From Arcicella lustrica (GTDB taxonomy: Bacteria > Bacteroidota > Bacteroidia > Cytophagales > Spirosomataceae), in the NCBI RefSeq assembly GCF_034930985.1, contig NZ_JAYGIM010000008.1, forward strand, positions 186,001-250,000: 64,000 nt of DNA. The letters are read 5' to 3'. A model generated the notes under the pieces. The model did no database searches. It saw nothing but the letters and a program-made list of their open reading frames with translations, and was not told where the DNA came from. This document shows, piece by piece, positions 1-9,296 of this stretch (the first letter of the stretch is position 1; each line of letters opens with the position of its first letter). The position numbers and the translations under genes are program-made.

Positions 1-258
1 GCTTTTATAACCAATCGCTGAAATTAATAATACATCCTTACCTGATTTGAGATTAATTGCAAAACCACCGTTTGCGTCTGTTGATACACCTGTTTGTGTG
101 CCTTTTAGAAGAACCGAGACTCCAGGAATTCCCTGACCATCCATGCCAGTAACTTTCCCTGTTACTCGTCTGTCTTGTGCCATTGTTAAGAACGTACTTA
201 ATAAAAATACGCACGACAAAAGCATACCCCTCCATGTAGAGTAAAATTTTGTGTTCAT
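1..258 (-). CDS. SusC/RagA-family TonB-dependent outer-membrane receptor, N-terminal fragment (cut by window edge)
   Basis: The ATG at 258 opens a frame that stays open to the window edge, giving 86 residues. Residues 1-28 form a signal peptide (MNTKFYS then a hydrophobic core ending TMAQ). They are followed by a CarboxypepD_reg-like beta-sandwich with the signature RVTGKVTGMDGQGIPGVSV and GTQTGVSTDANGGF, which is the usual N-terminal extension of SusC/RagA receptors in Bacteroidota. Such receptors import glycans or peptides across the outer membrane with a SusD partner. The barrel, plug and TonB box lie outside the window, so substrate and SusD partner cannot be judged. Confidence 0.85.
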   Translation of the reverse strand, partial: MNTKFYSTWRGMLLSCVFLLSTFLTMAQDRRVTGKVTGMDGQGIPGVSVLLKGTQTGVSTDANGGFAINLKSGKDVLLISAIGYKS

Positions 259-402
259 AATAAAATTGGGTTTTTGATTGAAAAAATTAGATTTTTGGTT
301 GAAAATCCTTGTAAATATATGTTTAATTTAATTTCATAACAAACTGATTATTTATATTCTAATAATTTATTTCATTTTTGTCTGAAGGCGGTTTTTTATT
401 AA

Positions 403-440
403 TGTATCATTTTGATAATGTTTATTGTATCATTTTGATA
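403..440. promoter_or_regulatory. Tandem palindromic motif, possible operator
   Basis: The 15-mer TGTATCATTTTGATA occurs exactly twice, at 403-417 and 426-440, 23 bp apart centre to centre. Each copy contains the inverted repeat TATCA-TTT-TGATA, and the second extends to GTATCA-TTT-TGATAC. Two exact palindromes about two helical turns apart in a divergent intergenic region are what a dimeric repressor or activator site pair looks like. The cognate regulator is unknown. Control of the SusC-like gene is an inference from position. Confidence 0.45.
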
Positions 441-748
441 CTTTTTAGAATTTTTAAAATATCAACCAATATTATTTTAACATTTTATAAATAACTGATT
501 ATCAATGATTTATTTTTATTTATGTCGTTTTAGTATTATTGTATTTTTTGGCAAAATAATATAAATATACCCAAATGAGCTTTATTAAGGCATTTCCAAA
601 ATAATAGAAAATAACTATTCATACAAGTAAAAAATAAAAAAAATCTATTTAAAGAATACAACACCAACAAAGCCGTACAATATTTATTCTTTAATTTTTT
701 TGTAATTTTCTAAGTATAAATTTCCAGAATGATGGCCATTTTATTTAG

Positions 749-756
749 TAAATTTG
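749..756 (+). promoter_or_regulatory. Probable -7 promoter box of uvrC
   Basis: TAAATTTG fits the Bacteroidota sigma-A -7 consensus TAnnTTTG and ends 18 bp before the uvrC ATG. No clear TTG-type -33 box is visible at the expected distance, so the call rests on the -7 element and position. Confidence 0.45.
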
Positions 757-774
757 TATTCTAAATAAAAAAAT

Positions 775-2586
775 ATGACTGAGTTTGATTACAAAAGTGC
801 TTTAGCTAAAGTACCCGAACTTCCGGGTGTATATCGTTATTTTGATGATGAAGGGACAGTAATTTATGTAGGTAAAGCAAAAAATTTAAAAAATAGAGTA
901 AGTAGTTATTTTGCAAAATCTAACCAACACGATAGAAAAACAAAGCGTTTGGTTAGCCAGATTAGAAATCTAGAATTTACCATTGCCCATACAGAATTTG
1001 ATGCTCTTCTATTAGAAAATACACTTATCAAGCAATTTCAGCCCAAATTCAACATTTTGTTGAGGGATGATAAAATGTATCCGTTCATCTGCATTACCAA
1101 TGAGGCTTTTCCAAAAATCATCACCATTAGAAGGATTGATAAAAAATTAGGTACTTTTTTCGGGCCTTTTGCCAACCAGAAAGCCATGCACGCTATTCTG
1201 GAAATGTTCAATCAGCTCTATAGTTTCAGAACTTGTAATTTGAATCTTAGTGAAAAAAACATTCAGGATAGAAAATTTAAGGTTTGTTTAGAATATCATA
1301 TTGGCAATTGTAAAGGTCCTTGCGAAGGGCTTCAAACAGAAAATGATTATTTAAAAGAAGTTGACCAAGCCAAGAATATATTGAAGGGAAATATGAGTTT
1401 GCCGAAACAATACTTTGAAGAAAGAATGTTGGAAGCAGCCTCTAAACTTGCCTTTGAAGAAGCTCAGGAGTTTAAAGAAAAGTTGACTTACTTGGTCAAT
1501 TTCCAGAGTAAATCGACGGTTGTGAATCCCAATATTAAAGATGTGGATGTGTTTTCTATCGTTTCTGACGAAAATGCTTTTTACTTCAATTTCATGAAAG
1601 TATTAAATGGCTTTATCACACAAACGCAATCTTTAGAAGTAAAAAAGAAGCTTGATGAAACTGACGAAGATGTTCTGACGATGATGGTTTGGGAAATGCG
1701 TGATAAGTATGAAAGCGAAGCCAAAGAAGTAATTACAAACATTCCACTATCGGTAGATTTAAAAGGTGTTGAAAATACCATTCCGCAAATTGGTGATAAG
1801 AAAAAACTGTTGGAAATGTCTTTGAAGAATGTATTGTACTTCAAAAAGGAAAAGGCTGACCGACAAGCTTCTGAAGAAAGTGCTGGTGATGCCAAAATGA
1901 GAATTTTGTTAACGCTCAAAAATGATTTACAATTAAAAGCCATTCCACGTCATATTGAATGTTTCGATAACTCGAACATTCAAGGGACAAATCCTGTTTC
2001 AGCGATGGTCTGCTTTAAAAATGGATTGCCTTCGAAAAAAGATTATCGTCATTTTACACCAAAAACAGTAGAGGGTCCAAACGATTTTGCAACCATGCAC
2101 GAAGTAGTAACCAGACGATATACAAGACTCATTGAAGAAGAAGCCGATTTACCAGATTTGATTATCATTGATGGTGGGAAAGGGCAATTAAGTGCTTCGG
2201 CAGATGCTTTGAAGAATTTAGGATTATATGGGAAAATCCCAATTATTGGCATTGCTAAACGTTTGGAAGAAATCTATTTTCCGGAAGATAGCATTCCTTT
2301 ATACATTGACAAAAAATCAGAATCTTTAAAACTTATTCAACGTCTCCGTGACGAAGCTCATAGATTTGGGATTACAAAACACCGAGACAAACGTTCTAAA
2401 AACTTTATTATTAGTCAATTAGAAAGTATTGATGGTATCGGAAAACATACAGCAGAAAAACTCTTGAAGCATTTTGGTACGGTAAGTAACATTTATAAAG
2501 CTACTCCAGCAGAGTTAGAAAGTCTGTTAGGAAAAGCAAAAGCAATAAAGTTAAGAGAACAACTGAATGTAATTAATGACCAATAA
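775..2586 (+). CDS. uvrC: Excinuclease ABC subunit C
   Basis: UvrC makes both incisions around bulky DNA lesions after UvrA/UvrB damage recognition. The 603-residue protein has the full family layout. A GIY-YIG nuclease domain spans about residues 15-95 (GVYRYF, YVGKAKNLKNR). Cysteines C154, C171, C179 and C183 match the spacing of the reported iron-sulfur ligands of UvrC. A UVR helix pair lies near 205-240, an RNase H-like nuclease domain follows (FDNSNIQG and LIIIDGGKGQL with its acidic residues), and a helix-hairpin-helix pair sits at the C-terminus (IDGIGKHTAEKLLKHFG). The gene stands alone; a palindrome separates it from the convergent gntR-type gene. Confidence 0.97.
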   Translation: MTEFDYKSALAKVPELPGVYRYFDDEGTVIYVGKAKNLKNRVSSYFAKSNQHDRKTKRLVSQIRNLEFTIAHTEFDALLLENTLIKQFQPKFNILLRDDKMYPFICITNEAFPKIITIRRIDKKLGTFFGPFANQKAMHAILEMFNQLYSFRTCNLNLSEKNIQDRKFKVCLEYHIGNCKGPCEGLQTENDYLKEVDQAKNILKGNMSLPKQYFEERMLEAASKLAFEEAQEFKEKLTYLVNFQSKSTVVNPNIKDVDVFSIVSDENAFYFNFMKVLNGFITQTQSLEVKKKLDETDEDVLTMMVWEMRDKYESEAKEVITNIPLSVDLKGVENTIPQIGDKKKLLEMSLKNVLYFKKEKADRQASEESAGDAKMRILLTLKNDLQLKAIPRHIECFDNSNIQGTNPVSAMVCFKNGLPSKKDYRHFTPKTVEGPNDFATMHEVVTRRYTRLIEEEADLPDLIIIDGGKGQLSASADALKNLGLYGKIPIIGIAKRLEEIYFPEDSIPLYIDKKSESLKLIQRLRDEAHRFGITKHRDKRSKNFIISQLESIDGIGKHTAEKLLKHFGTVSNIYKATPAELESLLGKAKAIKLREQLNVINDQ

Positions 2587-2593
2587 ATTACAA

Positions 2594-2628
2594 TTGTAGC
2601 ATAATTTAAGTCTTGAATTATGCTACAA
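2594..2628. terminator. Inverted repeat between convergent uvrC and GntR-type gene
   Basis: The arms TTGTAGCATAATT (2594-2606) and AATTATGCTACAA (2616-2628) are perfectly complementary over 13 bp with a 9-base loop. The right arm overlaps the last codons of the minus-strand regulator gene. The position between convergent genes suggests a bidirectional terminator, but neither side has a strong U-tract, so termination strength is uncertain. Confidence 0.5.
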
Positions 2629-3639
2629 AGAACCACGCACAATAAGTGAACTTGTACTAGCAATCTTTCCTTTCTGACGATTGTGCACCATTCTTCCAAC
2701 CATTTTTCCCATCTGAACAAAGTCATTTGAAATTGTCGTGATACCGTCTTCTGCTAAAATTTCTTTAATCGGAGTATCATCATAAGAAAGTAATCCAATG
2801 TCTTCGCCTAATTTCAATTGCTTTTTATGGGTAAAATTTACAAATCTCACCAAGTCATTTTCCAAGAAAAGAATGTAAGCATGTCCTTTTTGTAAATTTT
2901 CTACATCAAGATTATCAACGATTTCTCCTTTCACCTGATATTCTTCACAAAATTTATTGAAGCCAATTAAAATGCCTTTCGGAGTATATTGGAATTGATT
3001 TTTACTGAGAAACAAAGTAAGACTTTCATATTTTCTTACCATCGGCAACGCTCCTGTAAGTCCTTGATAAAAGTTTTGTTCAAAATCTTGATACAAAACT
3101 GCGTACTCTTCATCCAATTGTTCAACATCAATGTCTAATATCAGTAATTTATCTTTCGAGATTTGTTTAACAATATCAGAAACATCTTCATTAAAATGAG
3201 GCATGATAATGTAGAAATTATAATTACCAATATTATTGACAATGACGTTTTCAAAAACCTTTAAATCATGGTAGTGAAAAAATAAATCAATGGAAACATT
3301 TTCGCCCAGAGCTTCTTTCATGGCATGAAAAAGTACTTCTTTATAAGCATTCATTGCATCAAAAAGCACAAAAACGTGCATGGATGCCTGAATGTTAGTT
3401 GAAGCGATATAATATCCTTTTCCATGTTGAGCCGCCACGATACCTCTTTCTCGAAGTTCTTCATAAGCCCGAATTACAGTCATCCTAGCAACACCCAAAG
3501 AAGCCGTAATTTCATTAATCGTAGGAAGCTGATCACCTCTTTTCAAAAGTCCCTGCTGGATTCTCTCAATGATTTCATCTACAATTTGTTGATATTTCGG
3601 TTTCTGAGCTTTAGGCTCAATTTGTAATTTATTTTTCAT
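2623..3639 (-). CDS. GntR-family transcriptional regulator with LacI-type sensor domain
   Basis: The 338-residue protein has an N-terminal winged helix of the GntR family at about residues 12-80 (PKYQQIVDEIIERIQQG, then GDQLPTINEITASLGVARMT). The rest resembles the periplasmic-binding-protein fold of LacI-type sensors, ending in LLSYDDTPIKEILAEDGIT. This architecture is common in Bacteroidota, where such proteins sense sugars or sugar acids and control carbohydrate genes. No target operon is adjacent: the upstream neighbour is a penicillin-binding protein 60 bp away. The ligand cannot be told from the sequence. Confidence 0.85.
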   Translation of the reverse strand: MKNKLQIEPKAQKPKYQQIVDEIIERIQQGLLKRGDQLPTINEITASLGVARMTVIRAYEELRERGIVAAQHGKGYYIASTNIQASMHVFVLFDAMNAYKEVLFHAMKEALGENVSIDLFFHYHDLKVFENVIVNNIGNYNFYIIMPHFNEDVSDIVKQISKDKLLILDIDVEQLDEEYAVLYQDFEQNFYQGLTGALPMVRKYESLTLFLSKNQFQYTPKGILIGFNKFCEEYQVKGEIVDNLDVENLQKGHAYILFLENDLVRFVNFTHKKQLKLGEDIGLLSYDDTPIKEILAEDGITTISNDFVQMGKMVGRMVHNRQKGKIASTSSLIVRGSL

Positions 3640-3699
3640 GGTTAGATTAAATCGCCAATTAGTTATGTTTCTTTTATTCAGCCCTTAATTCTTAAAATA

Positions 3700-6027
3700 T
3701 TATTTCAAGAATCCTTCTTCTTCTTTGGGTTTAGCCGTTGGAACTTGCACTTGGGTTGAATCTACAGTATAAGTATTACAACCTAAATCAGCTCCATCTG
3801 GCTTTTTGAAAGGTTCTTTTTTGAAACCCGCAATTGCCAAAGTTTGGTCTGCATATACTTTATCCATAAAATTAGCATAAGCTGGCATTGCCATTTTCGC
3901 TCCCTGCCCTAATGCCAAACTTCTAAAGTGAATACTCCTATCATCGCCACCAACCCAAACACCAGCTACTAAATTCTGAGTAACACCCATAAACCAACCA
4001 TCAGAATAATTTGAAGTAGTACCTGTTTTAGCGCCAATATCATTTCCTTGAGCACAGTTATAGCGATTTAAACCTTGTGCTGTTCCTCCTGATTCTTGTA
4101 CAGCACCCTTTAACATATAAGTCATTTTATAAGCTAAATCTGCGCTAATTACTTGTTTGGTTGTGGTTTCAAAACGTCTTAATTCATTTCCATTTTTATC
4201 TTCAATTCTAAGAATCATGATTGGTTCAATTCTATAACCTTGGTTGATGAAAGTACTATAAGCGGCTACTTGTTCATAAACTGATACTTCACTCGCCCCC
4301 AAACACAGTGCAGGAACTTCCATTAAAGTACTCTGAATACCTACTCTGTTGGCAAATTCAGCTACTTTTTTAGGCCCTAACAATTTCATTAATCCAGCAG
4401 AAACTGAGTTGATTGAAAGTCCCATGGCATGACGAAGCGACATTGAAGCATAAGAATAACTACCTGTTGAGTTTTGTGGTGTCCATGTTCTATCTATACC
4501 ATCTTCTGGTCCAAAAGTTACGGGTTCATCTACAACACTTCCACAAAGATTTACCACGTCGTTTTCGAGTGCTGTGGCATAAACAAAAGGCTTGAACGTA
4601 GAGCCTGGCTGTCGCTTACTTTGTTTTACATGGTCGAATTTGAAATATTTAAAATTGATTCCTCCTACCCAAGCTTTAATATGTCCGTCGTTCGGATTCA
4701 TCGCCATAAAACCACAATTCAAAATTCTTTTATAATAACTCATCGAATCAAGCGGAGACAGTGTTGTATCTCTATCACCTTGCCAAGAAAATACCGTCAT
4801 CTTCACAGGTGTTTTTAATACTTTCCAAACAGCTTCTTCATCGCCATCAAACTCTTCCATTAAGGCTTTGTAACGTTGTGTACGTTTCATTGCATCTTTC
4901 AAAAAGCCTTTTATTTCTTGCATTTTTTCGTTTACCCAAGGATTTCGTCCTTTCCAATGTGCATAAAACAGCTTCTGCTGATTTCGCATGTGGTCATCTA
5001 GTGATGCTTGTGCATAAGCCTGCATTCTTGAATCAATGGTTGTATAAATTTTCAAACCACTGGTGTATAAATTCAATTTATCTCCTTCATCTCTGGTTGA
5101 ATTCAAATCAGCAATAATTTCTTGTAATTGTCTTTTTACTGCTTCACGCAAATAAGGTGCTTGTCCAGTATTTTGGTTTTCAACCTTGAACTTTAGTCCA
5201 AGCGATTCATCTTGCAAAGCAAGCATTTCTTCTTCAGATAAATGTTCATACTTGTTCATCTGGCTAAGTACTACATTTCTTCTAATCGTACATTTTTCTG
5301 GATGGCGACGTGGGTCGTAGAGAGATGGATTTTGTAACATCCCAACCAAAGTAGCGGCTTCTTTTACGCTTACATTACCCACATTTTTACCAAAATAGGT
5401 TTTGCAAGCAACTCTGATTCCGTAAGCGTTATTCCCAAATTCTACTTCATTCAAGTACATCTTTAGAATTTCTTGTTTGGTATAACGGCTTTCCAAACGT
5501 ATTGCCAAAATCCATTCTTTTGTTTTAGCTATGACAGTTCTTACCAAAGGAATTTTAGCTAACAAACCTTTATAGCTTGGTCCATCTTCGGTTGGATCTA
5601 ATCTACGAGTATCAAAAAGGTTTTTGGCTAATTGTTGCGAGAGCGTACTTCCTCCACCAGCACGACCAAAATGAGAAATCACCCTAAAAGTACTTCTTAA
5701 ATCAATCCCAGAATGCTGTGTAAAACGAGCATCTTCTGTTGAGACAAGTGCATTAATAATATTGGGGGAAAGTTCTTCGTATTCTACAGGAGAACGGTTT
5801 TCACGGAAGTATTTTTCTAATTCTACGCCATCTTCCGAAATCAAAACAGAAGCAATTTGGCTTTTAGGGTTTTCCAGTTCCTGCAAACTTGGCATCCCAC
5901 CAAAAAGCCACAAAAAATTATATTGAACGGCAATAATGTATAATATAAATGCAATAAAACCAATAATCGACAGTTTCCAAAGTCGAGAAATTACTTGTTT
6001 ATATTTGCCAGCTTGAAGTTGAATCAT
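3700..6027 (-). CDS. Class A penicillin-binding protein (bifunctional transglycosylase/transpeptidase)
   Basis: This PBP1A-type enzyme polymerises and cross-links peptidoglycan at the outer face of the inner membrane. A single membrane anchor spans about residues 18-38. The GT51 glycosyltransferase domain follows, with catalytic E98 in ALVSTEDARFTQHSGID and the GGGSTLSQQLAKN motif. The transpeptidase domain has the serine motif S476-T-F-K479, an SxN motif in GLSINS and the KTG motif in GAKTGTTSNYSDGWF. All active-site motifs are intact and 775 residues is normal for the family. It is upstream of, and possibly cotranscribed with, the GntR-type regulator. Confidence 0.95.
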   Translation of the reverse strand: MIQLQAGKYKQVISRLWKLSIIGFIAFILYIIAVQYNFLWLFGGMPSLQELENPKSQIASVLISEDGVELEKYFRENRSPVEYEELSPNIINALVSTEDARFTQHSGIDLRSTFRVISHFGRAGGGSTLSQQLAKNLFDTRRLDPTEDGPSYKGLLAKIPLVRTVIAKTKEWILAIRLESRYTKQEILKMYLNEVEFGNNAYGIRVACKTYFGKNVGNVSVKEAATLVGMLQNPSLYDPRRHPEKCTIRRNVVLSQMNKYEHLSEEEMLALQDESLGLKFKVENQNTGQAPYLREAVKRQLQEIIADLNSTRDEGDKLNLYTSGLKIYTTIDSRMQAYAQASLDDHMRNQQKLFYAHWKGRNPWVNEKMQEIKGFLKDAMKRTQRYKALMEEFDGDEEAVWKVLKTPVKMTVFSWQGDRDTTLSPLDSMSYYKRILNCGFMAMNPNDGHIKAWVGGINFKYFKFDHVKQSKRQPGSTFKPFVYATALENDVVNLCGSVVDEPVTFGPEDGIDRTWTPQNSTGSYSYASMSLRHAMGLSINSVSAGLMKLLGPKKVAEFANRVGIQSTLMEVPALCLGASEVSVYEQVAAYSTFINQGYRIEPIMILRIEDKNGNELRRFETTTKQVISADLAYKMTYMLKGAVQESGGTAQGLNRYNCAQGNDIGAKTGTTSNYSDGWFMGVTQNLVAGVWVGGDDRSIHFRSLALGQGAKMAMPAYANFMDKVYADQTLAIAGFKKEPFKKPDGADLGCNTYTVDSTQVQVPTAKPKEEEGFLK

Positions 6028-6420
6028 GTGTAATTTTCAATAAGGATTATTAAGAGGACTGTTTAAAAGCAATTAACACTCAAATAAAAGCTCTTCAAAA
6101 CAGCGAATGCTGTTGTTTCTGAATAAACTATCTTACAAATTTAAAAATTTAATATTGAATTCCCGCAAAGACCTATACTTTAGCCAATTTGGTTAGATTC
6201 TTGTTTCAGAGAACGTAAGCTATTTTCAAAAATTGTAATATCAGTAATATCCTTCAATCGTTTTCCTCAAGATACAAGATTTTAGCAGTTTTACACAAAA
6301 TATTCAAAAGCATTTCTTGATGTTTTTCTACTTCAGCGTCAATTTTATAAACAAGCCCTGCATTCACACATGAAAAATCTGTAAATTGCATGATTATTTC
6401 AATATTCTAAAATATTCTAA
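6028..6420. other. Intergenic region between divergent PBP and sugar kinase genes
   Basis: This 393-bp AT-rich gap lies between divergent genes. A 45-codon minus-strand frame (6391 to 6254, beginning MQFTDFSCVNAGLVYK) is the only notable open frame. It has no recognisable domain and no clear promoter, so it is not called as a gene. Promoters for both flanking genes must lie here, but no exact TAnnTTTG box was identified. Confidence 0.5.
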
Positions 6421-7335
6421 ATGAGTTTATTAGCAATTGGTTCGGTAGCTTTTGACGCCCTCGAAACACCCTACGGCAAAACAGACAAAATCATTGGTGG
6501 TGCAGGAACATACATTTCTTTGTCTGCTTCTTATTTTAAAATCCCCGTAAATCTTGTAGCCGTTGTCGGCGAAGATTTCCCACAAGAATACATTCAACTT
6601 CTTGAAAATAAAGGAATTAACACAAACGGTTTACAAATTAAAAAAGGAGAAAAATCGTTCTTTTGGTCTGGTCGTTATCACAACAATATGAATTCTCGTG
6701 ATACATTAGTGACTGAATTGAATGTTTTAGCCACTTTTGACCCTATCATTCCAAACGAATACCAAGACTGTGAATACTTAATGTTGGGAAATTTAACACC
6801 AGCAGTGCAAATTACAGTAATTGAACGTTTAGCGAAACGACCTAAATTAGTTGTAATGGACACCATGAATTTTTGGATGGACATTGCAATGGATGATTTG
6901 AAGAAAGTACTTACAATGGTTGATGTACTTTGTATAAATGATGAAGAAGCTCGTCAACTTTCTGGTGATTATTCTCTTAGAACTGCTGCCAAAACGATTA
7001 TGGCAATGGGACCAAAAACCTTAATCATTAAAAAAGGGGAACATGGAGCTTTACTTTTCCAAGAAGATAAATTATTCTTCTGTCCAGCTTTAGTGCTTGA
7101 AGAAGTTTTTGATCCAACTGGTGCTGGAGATACTTTTGTTGGTGGTTTTATTGGTTATTTAGCTAAAACGGATGACATCAGCTTTGAAAATATGAAAAGA
7201 GCTATCGTTCATGGTTCGGCAATGGCTTCTTTCTGTGTAGAGAAATTTGGAACTGAGCGCATCGTTAATTTGAGCGACGAAGAACTTACTGCCCGAATCA
7301 ATGAATTCAAAGATTTAGCAGGATTCGACATTTAA
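6421..7335 (+). CDS. PfkB-family carbohydrate kinase
   Basis: This is a ribokinase-like sugar kinase of 304 residues. The diagnostic second PfkB signature is present near residue 235 as DPTGAGDTFVGGF, carrying the catalytic aspartate and the anion hole. The N-terminal sugar-binding part has the glycine-rich stretch KIIGGAGTYISLSAS and a lid region. Enzymes of this family phosphorylate ribose, fructose, nucleosides and related alcohols; the exact substrate cannot be assigned. The gene stands alone, with a strong bidirectional terminator directly downstream. Confidence 0.9.
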   Translation: MSLLAIGSVAFDALETPYGKTDKIIGGAGTYISLSASYFKIPVNLVAVVGEDFPQEYIQLLENKGINTNGLQIKKGEKSFFWSGRYHNNMNSRDTLVTELNVLATFDPIIPNEYQDCEYLMLGNLTPAVQITVIERLAKRPKLVVMDTMNFWMDIAMDDLKKVLTMVDVLCINDEEARQLSGDYSLRTAAKTIMAMGPKTLIIKKGEHGALLFQEDKLFFCPALVLEEVFDPTGAGDTFVGGFIGYLAKTDDISFENMKRAIVHGSAMASFCVEKFGTERIVNLSDEELTARINEFKDLAGFDI

Positions 7336-7339
7336 TATT

Positions 7340-7376
7340 TTCGGATTACTAGATTCAGCGAGTCTAGTAATCCGAA
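7340..7376. terminator. Bidirectional intrinsic terminator
   Basis: A perfect stem pairs TCGGATTACTAGA (7341-7353) with TCTAGTAATCCGA (7363-7375), extended by one A-T pair and closed by a 9-base loop. A short T-run follows on the plus strand. It lies between the convergent sugar kinase and CBS-domain genes and can serve both. Confidence 0.85.
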
Positions 7377-7380
7377 TTTT

Positions 7381-7818
7381 TCACATCCCACCTCCTGAAA
7401 TAAAATTCTGTAAATGGCTAATGGTGGCTTTTTGGTCTTCAATAATATAACGAACTACATCGCCCATCGAAACAATTCCTACAACGTGTTTATCAGCAAT
7501 TACAGGCAAATAACGAATATGTTTTGCCGACATAATTTCCATACATGTCTCAATAGAGTCTTCAAATTTCACAGATGGATATTCAGATTCCATGATTTCC
7601 GACACCAGAGTATCATTTGAATGCTTCCCTTTCACGATTACTTTTTGGGCGTAATCTCGCTCGGTTAGTATTCCTACAAAATCATCTTGGTTATACACGA
7701 CAAGCGCTCCAATATTTTTCTGAGACATAATCTCAAGTGCTTCATAAACAGTTTTAGAAGCATCAATAACGGTAACAGTATTTCCTTTGTGATAAATAAG
7801 ATTAGATACTCTTTTCAT
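7381..7818 (-). CDS. CBS-domain pair protein
   Basis: The 145-residue protein consists almost entirely of two CBS motifs in tandem (a Bateman module). Motif one covers about residues 15-70 (GALVVYNQDDFVGILTERDYAQKV) and motif two about residues 75-130 (IRYLPVIADKHVVGIVSMGDVVRYI). Stand-alone CBS pairs bind adenine nucleotides or NAD(H) and regulate partner proteins. No partner domain is fused and neighbouring genes give no direct hint, so the role is open. Confidence 0.88.
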   Translation of the reverse strand: MKRVSNLIYHKGNTVTVIDASKTVYEALEIMSQKNIGALVVYNQDDFVGILTERDYAQKVIVKGKHSNDTLVSEIMESEYPSVKFEDSIETCMEIMSAKHIRYLPVIADKHVVGIVSMGDVVRYIIEDQKATISHLQNFISGGGM

Positions 7819-7889
7819 AGTGCGATTTTTATTTTGTTATAATGCTATAATTTAACAAAAAAATACAAAATAAAAAACCAAAAAATAAA

Positions 7890-9173
7890 TTATTTTCCGC
7901 CTACAATGATTTCAACCAATGAATCTATTCCTAAATGTTGATTCGCTGCCTCCAAAACCATCTCAGCGTTTATTCCTTGAATATGCTGAATGTAACAATC
8001 ATAAAAATCTAAAGGAAGTTCTTCTGATAAAATCACTTTATAGCGATCTAAAATATCGAAAGGAGTATTTAATGAGCCCGCAAAAGATCCAATCATATAA
8101 TTCTTCACTACTTCTAATTCATCATCTTTGATTAATTCTCTTTGAAGAACATTGATTTCTTTATAAATCTCATCAATTGTTTGTTGAGTATTTTCTCTTT
8201 TAACATCTGTGCCAATGACAAAGTACCCAGCTTTTGAAAAGGGAGCAATATTAGAAGAAATACCATAAGTAAGCCCTTTCTCTTCACGAATATTACTCAT
8301 CAACCTTGAACCAAAATAACCACCTAATGTCTCATTTAAAACTAACATTTTGAAGTAATCTGGATGCTTGCGAGTCATCATTTGTTTCCCAATTCTAATC
8401 GACGATTGAATTGAATCTTCTTTTTCGATAAGTACAGATTTTTCAAGCATAACATACTCGCCTTTATTAAGCGAAACATCTTTTACAATCTGCTGAACAT
8501 CATTTTTTCCAAAAAAATCGTCCAGCAGATTAACTTCACTTTCTGTAATTTTTCCAGAAAGAAAAATTCTAGGTTTCTTTCCTAACCAGAAATTTTGATA
8601 AAAATTTAGTAAAGTATTTCGGTTAATGGCTTGAATAGCTTCTTCGTCTAAAGAATTCCCATAGGAATGATTGTCGCCAAATACTTTTTTTCTAAACACC
8701 TTATTAGCAATGAAAGATGTTTTTCCTGCATTTACTTCAAGTGTTTGTAATTGTATTTTCTTGAATTTTTCTAATTCATCTTCTGGGAAAATGGCATTTT
8801 CTAATATGTCTTTTACCATAGGCAAAAGCGTTGGCAAATACTTTGTCAAACCGTAAACCGTAATATTAGCTCTGTCAAGTCCATGACCAAATTCAATAAA
8901 TGCTCCATACTGGTCAAAAAAAGCACTTATTTGTGAAGAAGAATATTTCTTTGTTCCTTCTCCAAGCATTTTAGCTACAAATAGCGATACTCCGTTTTGC
9001 TTTTCATACCAATTTCCTGCCTCAAAACTAATTTCTAGTTTAACAACTGGCTGTTCACCAATACTGATATAATGAACAGGGATGCCATTTGATAGCATCG
9101 TACTCTCTATTTTAGGAATAGATACTTGTTGAATCGTCTGAAATGCCGGGCTTTTTACTCTGTCTAAAATCAT
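7890..9173 (-). CDS. M16 (insulinase-type) peptidase homologue, apparently non-catalytic
   Basis: The 427-residue protein has the two-lobed M16 layout, including the C-terminal RLMSNIREEKGLTYGISS motif typical of the family. The zinc-binding HxxEH motif expected near residue 60 is missing: the aligned stretch reads GVSLFVAKMLGEGTKKYSS, with no histidines. Bacterial M16 enzymes often work as a catalytic/non-catalytic subunit pair encoded side by side. Here only the non-catalytic type is present, between a CBS protein and porV. It may pair with an M16 subunit encoded elsewhere. Confidence 0.88.
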   Translation of the reverse strand: MILDRVKSPAFQTIQQVSIPKIESTMLSNGIPVHYISIGEQPVVKLEISFEAGNWYEKQNGVSLFVAKMLGEGTKKYSSSQISAFFDQYGAFIEFGHGLDRANITVYGLTKYLPTLLPMVKDILENAIFPEDELEKFKKIQLQTLEVNAGKTSFIANKVFRKKVFGDNHSYGNSLDEEAIQAINRNTLLNFYQNFWLGKKPRIFLSGKITESEVNLLDDFFGKNDVQQIVKDVSLNKGEYVMLEKSVLIEKEDSIQSSIRIGKQMMTRKHPDYFKMLVLNETLGGYFGSRLMSNIREEKGLTYGISSNIAPFSKAGYFVIGTDVKRENTQQTIDEIYKEINVLQRELIKDDELEVVKNYMIGSFAGSLNTPFDILDRYKVILSEELPLDFYDCYIQHIQGINAEMVLEAANQHLGIDSLVEIIVGGK

Positions 9174-9228
9174 TGCTTATAAATGCTATTTTCTTGCTGG
9201 ATTTTGATGATGCCAGATATTATTATCT

Positions 9229-9260
9229 AAAAAAAATGACATCTCGTTGGAGATGCCATT
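9229..9260 (-). terminator. Intrinsic terminator downstream of porV
   Basis: Read on the minus strand, AATGGCATCTC-CAAC-GAGATGTCATT forms an 11-bp stem with one mismatch, followed by a run of eight Ts. It lies just past the porV stop codon and ends the porU-porV transcription unit. Confidence 0.85.
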
Positions 9261-9296
9261 TCACTATTGTAAAATATTTTTGAAACGCTACAGAAA

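Larger units (their letters stand above)
259..774. other. AT-rich intergenic region between divergent genes
   Basis: This 516-bp gap lies between the leftward SusC-like gene and the rightward uvrC. No convincing coding frame is seen. It holds two identical 15-bp copies of a palindromic motif (listed separately) and a TAnnTTTG-type -7 box close to uvrC. The rest is very AT-rich with no recognisable RNA gene. Confidence 0.6.

Noticed and set aside
4761..5117. 118-codon plus-strand open frame
   Set aside because: It runs antisense through the penicillin-binding protein gene, which has all family motifs; the plus-strand frame has no domain of its own.
6254..6391. 45-codon minus-strand frame upstream of the sugar kinase gene
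   Set aside because: It has no recognisable domain, no promoter box, and lies in AT-rich DNA where short open frames arise by chance.
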